A stretch of DNA of 64,000 nt from contig JASKMD010000015.1 of assembly GCA_030144725.1 (NCBI GenBank), positions 3,477,425-3,541,424 on the forward strand, in the 5' to 3' direction. The stretch's first letter is position 1; each line of letters starts with the position of its first letter. Position numbers and translations under genes: made by a program. Source of the DNA: Haematococcus lacustris (Eukaryota; Chlorophyta; Chlorophyceae; Chlamydomonadales; Haematococcaceae). Shown here piece after piece: positions 56,462 to 64,000 of this stretch. Under the pieces are notes generated by a model. It worked only from the letters and a program-made list of their open reading frames with translations. It made no database searches and was not told the origin of the DNA.

Positions 56462-57148
56462 ATGGCAGCAACAGGCGAACAACAGCCACCAGGCAACCAG
56501 CGACTTGCCCCAGTGCAGACAGCCCGAGCTCTAGTCGCTGCTATGAGAAAGAGCCCGGCGCTGCCTCTCCCACGGGTGTTGCAGAGCCCAGTGATTGGCT
56601 TGGCTGGCGCCAGCGCGCTGCAGCCACAGCGGAAAAAGCGAAAGGCTGAAAATGCCACTACAGGAGCCACAGATGGCGGTTCCACGGACAGCCCGCGCGG
56701 ACGGCCTGTCAGCCAGTGGGTGGAGGCACAATGGGAGCAAAGGGTCGGTGCCCAAGTGGCATGCAAGCACTGCCCGGGTTACGTGAGGTCCGGCAAGAAT
56801 GTCTCAAGGCTGAAGCAACACTTGCTTCAGTGCCCAGGATTCCTCAGCAGCTCAGCAGCTGCAGATGCCGCCAAGCAGGACACTGATGTTAGCACAGCTG
56901 TGGCCCGTCTTCAGCAGCAGCGGGCCACACAGCAGGAGCAACAGCAACAGCAACAGCCTGAGGTGTTAGACATCCAAGTGGAGTTCAACGAATTCTTCTT
57001 GCGCTTCCTGGGTGACAACAACCTACCCTTTCATCTTGTAGAGAACCCAACAACCAAGGCTTTTTTCAACAGGTTCATCCCTCACTTGAAGCTGCCCTCC
57101 CGCTATGTAGTAGATAATTGGCGGTCCGAGAGCATTATGCGAAAATAA
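56462..57148 (+). pseudogene. hAT transposase N-terminal fragment with BED zinc finger
   Basis: An open frame of 228 codons. A basic KKRKAE stretch lies at about residue 60. A BED-type zinc finger follows (ACKHCPGYVRSGKNVSRLKQ then HLLQC) at about 98-128, then a Gln-rich linker and the hAT signature region (FLGDNNLPFHLVENPTTKAF, IPHLKLPSRYVVDN) at about 180-222. The frame ends soon after PSRYVVDN because foreign sequence begins near 57117. A second transposase segment is at 59900-60190. Confidence 0.78.
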
Positions 57149-57250
57149 TGGTCGAGGCCGAGGTGGCGCGGACATACATCCCGAGGCGTAGCCGAGGGAT
57201 GTATGGTAGCAGAGCCGAGGACGAGACCATTAGTTCGCATAATGCGAGAG
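57129..57250. repeat. Palindromic foldback element inside the hAT transposase
   Basis: Arms of about 25 bp (left GCATTATGCGAAAATAATGG, right its near-complement GACCATTAGTTCGCATAATG) flank an inner hairpin with CATACATCCC ... GGGATGTATG. A related motif, CATTATGAGAAAATAAGG, recurs near 59762. Its insertion point breaks the transposase frame. Confidence 0.6.
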
Positions 57251-57390
57251 GTAACGGCGATTATCTGGTATATCTGAGGTTCCCCAATCCCGTAACCGCC
57301 ACCGTTGACCAACACTGTATGCAACCCTTTTCAACACAGCCGCTAGACGCAGCCACGCAAAGGCTCCCCCGCAACGTATGCGAGAAGCGT

Positions 57391-57800
57391 GCTTGCCGCT
57401 CGACCATTATCAAAAAGTGCACTTGCCGCTCGACCATTATGCTTTGCCGCTCGACCATTATGCTTTGCCGCTCGACCATTATGTTTTGCCGGTCGCCAGC
57501 CTGGCAGTTATAAGTACACATGCCAGCCAGGTAGCACGTCCGCTAAGCTATCGCGTAGAGTCGCTTGAGCAACGTAGAGGTAGCAATAGTAGTAGTAGTA
57601 TACCCGTCCCACGTTGACCGCCCCCATCCCACGTTGACCAGCACTACGAACAACGCAATCGCAACGCAGTTGCTGGACCAACGCTATCATTTGCCGCTGG
57701 AGCATTATCAAAAAGTGCACTTTGCCGCTGGAGCATTATCATTTGCCGCTCGACCATTATGTTTTGCCGGTCGCCAGCCTGGCAGTTATAAGTAGCTCGG
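57391..57800. repeat. TTGCCGCTCGACCATTATG repeats and two identical 50-bp blocks
   Basis: Several copies of a 19-20 bp unit GCCGCTCGACCATTATGCTT occur at 57411-57490 and 57684-57765. A 50-bp block is identical at 57467-57516 and 57745-57794, each ending CTGGCAGTTATAAGTA, so a TATAA-like box is duplicated. It could be a duplicated promoter of a mobile element; function not shown. Confidence 0.6.
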
Positions 57801-59875
57801 CTTATGCGGCTTGCACGACTTGCACGACCTGCCGACAGCCTCATCTAGCCATTCCATACCCCAACTTGGGCTTAATTCTACCCGACTGCTTTGCACGCTA
57901 TCGCGGCTTGCACAGATTGTGCAGCTTGCACGACTTGCGCGGCCACTGACGTGTGACCGGTTCAAAAGGAGGTCAAGATGAGGTCAACCACAGTCAAGTC
58001 GACAGAGACCGCACAGCCAGGCAGCCGCACAACCGCACAGCCAGGCAGCCACGTGAAAATGCTACTCAATTGACAGGTGGCCGCAAGTCAGCTTCAACTA
58101 TCACATGCGGCAGCGACGCAGCAGCGAGCAGTGGCGCCCCTGCAACAGCTAGCGAGATAGCAGAGTTACGCACCTGGGAGCTAATTGACCATAGCCGCAT
58201 CCATCTCGTTACCAATGCCACCTCGCTGTCTCTGTGGCAAGCCGTGGCGCCCACCCTGGCTATTGGCAGAACCGTTTCGCTCCAACGTCAACCCATTGCC
58301 AATGTCAACGTAGCGACGTAGCGACGTATGTAAGCGGCGTATGTAAGCGTCAAGTATGCAAGCGGCACACGTGTGGTCGTTGTCAATGGTCAAGGTGGGT
58401 GGCGGTCGGCTTGCTCTCTTGATCACAGCCCTTAATCACAGCCCATCAGCAGCGCGGGAGTCTTGCCCCAGCGACCCCGCTACTATCTCTGCAACTAAGT
58501 CCACCTATAAGTTCCGACGCTCAACGACAAGAAGTTCCCCATTACGGGGACAAACGCATCCTGATCAGGTGAGAACTGCAAGCGGTGTTGCAGAAGACAC
58601 CGTGGCAGCAAGTGTAGTAGCGGGAATGTAGAGCAGCCTATGTCTGTTGCAATACATGCCCCGTGCATAATATTATGTGCTGCAGCATTTCAACATGTGC
58701 TCAGGTACTATGGTCTGTACCCGTGCAGTTGGAGGTTCATCCCAACTCTACCATCAGACCATCGACTCGTCATCTCCATGGCGCCTACTACAACAAGCCC
58801 AAGCTGCTGTGTGCTGCCATGTGCATCTATGTGCTAAGTGAGTGCTACGCTCTCTGTTACCATTATAACACCTTGCCACCCACACCTTGCCACCCACCAT
58901 GTAGTGTCCCGTGCACTGCTCTGCCACCACTTGCTGATGCTTGTTCACATGTTGCTTCAAGACCATCCCTGATTGTCCCCGCTGCTGCTGCCGCTGCTGA
59001 TGCCGCTGATGTTGTCGCTCCTGATGCTGCTGCCGATGCTGCTGCTCCGCTGCTGCTGTCGGTGTTGCCGCTGTGCTGCTGCTGCCAGTGTTGCCGTGTT
59101 GCCACTGTTGCCACTGCCGCTATTGCTGCTGCCGCTGATGTTGTCGCTCCTGATGCTGCTGCCGATGCTGCTGCTGCTGCCGGTGTTGCCGCTGTGCTGC
59201 TGCTGCCAGTGTTGCCGTGTTGCCACTGTTGCTGCTGCTGCCGCTGATGTTGTCGCTCCTGATGCTGCTGCCGCCGCTGTTGCTGCTGCTGCTGCCGCCG
59301 CCGCTGCTGCCGCCGCCGCCGCTGCTGCTACTGCTGCTGCTGCCGGTGCTGCTCGCTGCTGCCAGTGTTGCCGCTGCTGTCGCTGCTGCCAGTGTTGCCG
59401 CTGATGCTGTCGCTCCTGATGCTGCTGCCAGTGTTGCCGTTGTTGCCCCTGCTGCCCCCGCAGGCAGCACCGCCTCCCCTTTGGCAGCCATCATGTGGCG
59501 AGCTATTCTTCTCCCGACTGCAGCCACCCCACAAGCAGCCATGTCCCACCCTATGCCATTCATACTTGGCTTTGGAATGGCTTGGCTTTGGAGTGGCTTG
59601 GCATTGGAATGGTGCAACGATTGATTTCTTTTATTCATTTCGTGCAACTCGTTAGGCCGTCGACGTCTGCATGGTCAAATTAGCATCGGGCCATGACGTA
59701 TGCGATTGTAAGCTCTGAGTACCGGAGCCGTAGACCCCTTGCCCCTAGCCATCCAACTACCCATTATGAGAAAATAAGGACGCCTATATTTTTCCCTATA
59801 CCTCAGATATGAGGTAAGAGAGTGTTTAGTCTAGGCCACCCGGGCAGCTGAAGACCATGGTAGGTTGCATGGCCG
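57801..59875. repeat. Insert within hAT remnant including a GCTGCTGCC-type triplet array
   Basis: Unassigned sequence between the two transposase segments. 58975-59462 is a GCT/GCC-triplet-rich array in which a unit containing GCTGATGTTGTCGCTCCTGA recurs four times. Long Ala or Leu frames through it are composition artefacts. A possible coding patch with donor-like end at 58703-58840 could not be assigned. Confidence 0.5.
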
Positions 59876-59885
59876 ATGGTAGGCT

Positions 59886-60189
59886 GCATGGCAGACCACT
59901 GCTGTCTGGAAGTAAACATCAACCAGGCCAAGGAGGTTGTGCAGTACTTCACACACATGTCACTGCCGCATGAACTGCTGCGGCAGCAGCGGGCTGCCCT
60001 GGCTACATCATACCACTTGGCAGCAGCAACAGCGGGGGCTGGAGCAGGAACCGCACCGGTGGCCGGGGCTGCAAGATCAGCAGTTGGGGTTGCTAACGTG
60101 CCAGCCCCCAAGGTGGAGCTCCAACAGATGTCCCAGACACGCTTTGCCAGCCTGTATGACATGTTGCAGAGTGTCCAGGACAACAAGCA
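59886..60189 (+). pseudogene. hAT transposase internal fragment
   Basis: The frame reads EVNINQAKEVVQYFTHMSLP, then an Ala-rich insert, then SQTRFASLYDMLQSVQDNKQ at a donor (CAG|GTAAGC at 60190). TRFAS.Y.ML resembles the TRW(G/N)S motif of hAT transposases. The following exon with the dimerisation domain is missing, so the gene is broken. Confidence 0.65.
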
Positions 60190-60751
60190 GGTAAGCTGTT
60201 GCATACGCATGGTTACGGGGACATGGGCGTACGCATATATGTTGCTGATGTTGTTGTTGATCTTGAAGGCCACCCAGGGAACTGCCAGTCGCAGTAGAAG
60301 CTGCAGCGAGATGGCAGCTGTCCATCTACTGATACACTGCTTTGTTTAGCCCGCCATCATGCTTCAGAAGCCCCTCGTTTCACTTCCACTCCCAACGCGT
60401 GGGCTGTCTTATCATGGGCGACGCCCATGTCCATGGCGCCCCAGTATCGAAGTGTGTCCAGGGGTCAAAGTTGCCGGGCTGGCTACCGGACAGGCGGTTC
60501 TCAGCTGACGTTCCTGTACCCCGGGGCACGCTTGCCACATCATTGACCTGGCATTGACGAAGCCGCAACAGACGGCTTTATGTGACCGCCTTGGCTGCCG
60601 AACGCTTCACGTCGCAAACGTTGGCGATCGAGTAAAACTCCTAGTCCGTTGTCTAATCTACCATGTCCTGCTAACAAACAAGCTTGCGCTTCTGCGGGTC
60701 CATCGTGCGTTCTCTATGCATGATGCACCTTGCTGTTCCGGTGCCGCATCA

Positions 60752-63700
60752 CTAATGGATGCGCTGGTAGAACAGCAGGTACGGTTTCTCTGACAGAACG
60801 GTGTCCAAGCTGATCATATCGACTTGTGCGTCGTTGAAGCGCAGCCACCGGCCCTCTGGCTGCAGCACGTCCGCGGTGTAGTGCCCTCCTGCGGCGTGCT
60901 TGCCGTGATGCGACACTGTCGCGCACAACTGGTACTCGGCTACACCGCGGTTCAAGTCAGGGCAGTCGTCCGCGACGGTGGGCTTGCGTAGTCTCAAACA
61001 CGAATCGAATGCGATCATCCTGCGCACCGCGCCACCCGTGCATTAGTGCAACGCGCAATCACCTGTCCCCTCCGTCCATACTTGCACACGGCACGCAGCG
61101 CTGATCACACTCCTTGCCAGACGGGGTGTGATAACCGTTGGCTGCTGGTGTGGTCGTTGCGCTCACTTGTGGCTTTTGATGATGGAGCCAGTGTACTGGA
61201 AGCGCTTGATGTGTAGCACCAGCACCTGCGCGCGCGCGCCCACCAGCAGCACGTTGTGACTCCAGGCCTTACAAATGGCCACGGAGCACTGCACCAGGGC
61301 ATGGGTCGCAGGGTCTCAACATATCACCATCGAGCATCTGGTGTTTGTGGCACCTCATTGGGGGTGGTGGCACCTCACCTGGGGCAGGCGGTACAGGAAC
61401 AGCATCTTGGTGGCTGGCCCTGCCACACTGCTGCCCTCTGGCTTGTAGTCTGCATGCACCTCAGCCAGCCACACAACACTGGGAAGCTGCTCCCAGCCAC
61501 GCAGCAGCACCGGCCAGGGCGAGCAGCCACATCACGCAGTGTGGAGCCTGAGGATGAGTCTGGCCTGGGCTGACAAGGAGACAGTGGCAGCACATCCACC
61601 CCAATAGCTGCAGCCCTAGCTTTGAGCTCTTACTCATGATCTCCCCCCATCCCCCTCCCTCCACCCCTCCCATCCCCTTCCACCCTGCCTCCACCCCTCC
61701 CATCCCCTTCCACCCTGCCCCCACCCCCCAAACCCACTTGCCCTCCCGACACTCCTCCCACCCCTATCATGGTCCCATCCCCACCCTCCTTCCCACCCCC
61801 ACCCCCACCCCCATTCCATTCATCACACGACCACCGTACATGACACCTTGTCTGCGTACTAGCGGGCGCGGCTAGCCGTGCACACACCCGGCTTGAGGGC
61901 AGAGCTGAGCCGGTCTGAGCGCCCTCCCACCTGTCAGGGTCACGCTGGCCAGGTGGTGGAGCAGCGCTGAGTCCAGGTCGTGCACGTTGTGTGTGTCGAT
62001 GTCCAGGTGCAGCATCATGAACGGCTCCACTGTGGCGCTGGCCTGGGCCCCACAAGAGCAGGCACCAGGCAGGGCAGTCAAGGTCAGGCAGGCAGGCAGG
62101 CAGGCAGCAGGGGTTACTCTGGACGTTGTCTACCCTGCAACTCCCCTGCTCTCTGCTTGACCCTGGAGCCCACCTTGGCATTGTTGGCCTTGATCACGCT
62201 CTTGGTGGCGCCGGAGAAGATGGCGTTGATGGCGCTGCGGGAGGGGAGGCTGTCCCCCTGCGCTGCTGCGGGGCCTGCCTGCCTCAACACAGCGGCCTTG
62301 TTGCGCTTGCCTACCTGCACCACCCAAGGCCAGCGGCAATAGTCGAGGTTACATTGGCAGCCCCCCTCCCCCTCCCCCTCCCCCTCCCCCTCCCCCTCCC
62401 CCTCCCCCTCCCCCTCCCCCTCCCCCTCCCCCTCCCCCTCCCCCTCCCCCTCCCCCTCCCCCTCCCCCTCCCCCTCCCCCTCCCCCTCCCCCTCCCCCTC
62501 CCCCTCCCCCTCACCTGCGCCCACTCAGTGTCCTCAGCCTCAGCCGCAGCCACACCCTCCGCTGCCACTGCCTCGTGAACAGCCCGGTGCGCCTGCAGGG
62601 CAGAACTCAGCCAGCCACACATCCATGGCTATCGCTCAGCCAGAGAGTGTGACGCCACTCCACTCAGTTGCGGTCACACCAACACATACCAACACACCAG
62701 GCCCTGCATTCCCCTAGAGCATGGCTCACCCACACTCTCATGTGTGGCTAGCCTCCCCTCCCCCCGTGCCTTGATCATCCTGCCCCTGGTCACACCTTCC
62801 TCAGCTGCAGCAGCTCCTCATGGGTGTGGTCCAACAGGAAGTGGAGGAACTCCTGGGCGTCTTGCTGCTCCTGAGGACCTGCTCCGCCTCCACCTGCTGC
62901 CCAGCACACAGCAGCAGCGGGAGCAGCACTGTGCAGGGCAGCAGGGTTTGAGGGTGGTGAGAGAAGGCAGAGCAGGCGCAGAGGCAGTGGCAGCAGCAGG
63001 AGCAACAGCCGCAGCAGGAGCAGCAGCAGGAGCAGCAGCAGCAGGAAGGAAAATGCGAGGAAGCGGAAGCATCACCCCACACATACTTACCCCCTCTCCC
63101 ACATCTGTACCCCCAACACAACCCCAGCCCCCTGTTGCCGCCTCCCAGGCCCTGGCCCCCGGCCCTGGCCCCCGGCCCTGGCCCCCGGCCCTGGCCCCTG
63201 GACTCACCCCCTGTCTTCAGAGCCAGCCGCTGCGCCAGACTAAGGCCTGCCTGCACAGGCGGCACCGGCCCCAAGCCTGCCAGCTGCGGCCTGAACTTGC
63301 GCAGCACTGCCACCAGCGCGCTGGGCACCAGGGGCTTGGCTCCCAGCACCAGGCTGGCGGCCGCTGCTGCCGCGACTGCCGCCTGGCCCTGGGCTGTTTG
63401 ACCACCCCAGGCCGTCCTTGCCCCCGCCCCTGCCCCGGCTGCTGTACCTGCAGCACTGGCTGGGGGTGTGCTGGCGCCTGTGGCAGCAGCAAAAGACCCA
63501 TTTGCAAGGCCAGTATGTCCCTGCCCCTGCCCCTGCCCCTGCCCCTGCCCCTGCCCCTGCCCCTGCCCCTGCCCCTGCCCCTGCCCTTGGCTGCTGTGGC
63601 TTCCTCGTGCCAGGGCACCTGTGGAGGCTTTCCCCGGCTTGCCCTTCTTGCCCGACTTGACTTCAGACCAACCCCCTCCCTCCGTGGCGCCAGGCCCCTT

Positions 63701-64000
63701 TCCTGCTGCTGCTGCTGCTGCTGCTCCCTCCTCCACCCCCTGGGCGCTGGGTGTGGTGGGGTCCTCAGGGATGGACTGCCCTGTGGCTCCCACCCCACTG
63801 CCCACACTGGCAGCAGAGGGCGCATTCCCCCCACCCTCCCCTTTCCCCTGCTGCTGCTGCTGCTGCTGCTGCTCCCCCCCGGGTTGGGACTGACTCAAAG
63901 GAGCAGGAGCAGTGGTGAGGGAGGGTGGGGGCGTGGGCGAGGGGGAGGGGGAGGAGGTAGGCAGGCCAGTGAACAACTGGGGGTCCAGCTCCTGGGCCAA
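60752..64000 (-). CDS. USP10-like ubiquitin carboxyl-terminal hydrolase (5' partial)
   Basis: Role: USP family cysteine proteases remove ubiquitin from proteins. Minus-strand exons with matching phases: from beyond 64000 to 63208, 62796-about 62878, 62515-62592, 62174-62314, 61931-62042, 61379-61449, 61167-61225, 60752-61019. Motifs in USP10 order: QQDAQEFLHFLLDHTHEELL; DTEWAQVGKRNKAAVLRQ; INAIFSGATKSVIK; ATVEPFMMLHLDID; RLPQVLVLHIKRFQYTG (joined across exons); then the catalytic-His region HHGKHAAGGHYTADV and RWLRFNDAQV, ending LLFYQRIH. The catalytic Cys box is not visible and must lie upstream of the window. The exon reaching 64000 is a low-complexity Gly/Ser/Gln-rich segment. A plant UBP24-type member is the same family. 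The 3' end lies inside the tandem duplication and has a truncated copy at 53205-53673. Confidence 0.85.
61640..61815. repeat. CCACCCCTCCCATCCCCTTC-type pyrimidine repeats in USP intron
   Basis: Two to three imperfect copies of a 27-nt pyrimidine-rich unit fill part of the USP intron 61450-61930. Noncoding. Confidence 0.6.
62361..62512. repeat. (CTCCCC)n hexamer array in USP intron
   Basis: About 25 tandem hexamers lie just downstream (in gene sense) of the exon at 62515-62592. Gly-Glu/Gly-Arg frames through it are artefacts. Same motif as 11495-11644. Confidence 0.9.
63516..63588. repeat. (GCCCCT)n hexamer array in USP coding frame
   Basis: Twelve or so hexamers lie within the low-complexity exon of the USP-like gene, where on the minus strand they read (Gly-Gln)n. 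Unlike the intronic arrays, this one may be translated. Confidence 0.7.

Larger units (their letters stand above)
56340..60262 (+). mobile_element. hAT-type transposon remnant with 8-bp flanking duplication
   Basis: The insertion interrupts the PK downstream flank in unit 2. It is bordered by perfect 8-bp repeats ttgaaggc (56332-56339 and 60263-60270), while unit 1 has a single copy at 46085. An 8-bp target duplication fits hAT. The left end ((C)AGGCTTGTGAAAATTTCAG) is followed by AT-rich palindromic subterminal sequence to about 56430. A matching right terminal inverted repeat is not seen, so the right end is degenerate or rearranged. The interior is disrupted by other repeats (57117-about 59860). 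Confidence 0.65.
53675..61220. repeat. Tandem segmental duplication, unit 2
   Basis: Starts with the copy of the pyruvate kinase 3' region and ends in the USP10-like gene, which continues past the duplication. Differences from unit 1 in homologous parts are scattered point changes, plus the hAT element at 56340-60262 and the absence of the 51916-52890 segment (joined at 60440/60442). The two-unit arrangement is the simple product of a head-to-tail duplication of a PK-to-USP interval. Confidence 0.88.

Noticed and set aside
57391..57800. Regularly spaced short repeats resembling a CRISPR array
   Set aside because: Spacing is irregular, the spacers are themselves repeated, and the context is a eukaryotic transposon.
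58663..59650. Ala-, Leu- or Ser-rich frames on both strands
   Set aside because: Produced by the GCT/GCC triplet array; no conserved motif and all frames are open because of composition.
62801..64000. Treating the Gly/Gln/Ser-rich minus frame as an independent gene
   Set aside because: It runs in phase into the USP exon at 62796-62878 through a good donor at 63207 and is best seen as a low-complexity part of the USP-like protein.

Overview
The window is nuclear DNA from a green alga, most likely a chlorophycean flagellate. The reasons are GC-rich sequence with many short GT-AG introns, abundant C/G-rich simple repeats, a nucleus-encoded mitochondrial ND4L, a ciliary central-pair protein of the PF6/SPAG17 type, and several non-LTR retrotransposons and MITEs. 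There are no bacterial-style operons, no CRISPR array, and I recognised no rRNA or tRNA gene. Gene models were built by reading exons, splice sites and codon phase by eye; no search was run.

Layout. 62-8917 (+): SAMHD1-like HD-domain dNTPase, 5' end outside the window. 9764-10352 (-): 3' exons of a mitochondrial pyruvate carrier (MPC2 type), cut by a 500-N gap at 10400-10899. 10900-18058 (+): C-terminal part of a PF6/SPAG17 homologue. 18333-21977 (-): a nearly complete LINE (EEP endonuclease plus reverse transcriptase) with 14-bp target duplications, beside an older LINE 3' relic. 22736-23769 (-): nucleus-encoded complex I subunit ND4L. 23770-30016: poorly resolved sequence with a 107-copy hexamer satellite and one long unassigned ORF. 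30017-46082 (+): a giant pyruvate kinase gene of about 44 exons encoding four consecutive pyruvate kinase units in one open frame. Three units keep the catalytic motifs, the fourth has lost them, and a C-terminal tail of about 125 residues follows.

From 43433 to about 61220 the DNA is a tandem segmental duplication. Unit 1 (43433-53674) and unit 2 (53675-about 61220) each run from inside the pyruvate kinase gene to inside a USP10-like deubiquitinase gene (60752-64000, -, 5' end outside the window). The complete pyruvate kinase 3' end lies in unit 1 and the complete USP 3' end in unit 2. The internal junction therefore carries dead tails of both genes (53205-53673 and 53964-56330). The units have since diverged. 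Unit 1 received a LINE (46227-51849), itself split by a 3-kb retroelement fragment with PHD, RNase H and restriction-like endonuclease domains (47923-50930), and it retains a predicted 2OG-Fe(II) dioxygenase gene (51916-52829). Unit 2 received a hAT-type element (56340-60262) and lacks the dioxygenase segment.

The most interesting items are the four-in-one pyruvate kinase (stoichiometrically a one-chain tetramer) with homogenised exons, the tandem duplication with a gene present in only one unit, the PHD-RNase H-endonuclease retroelement, and several transposon insertions whose target duplications can be read directly.
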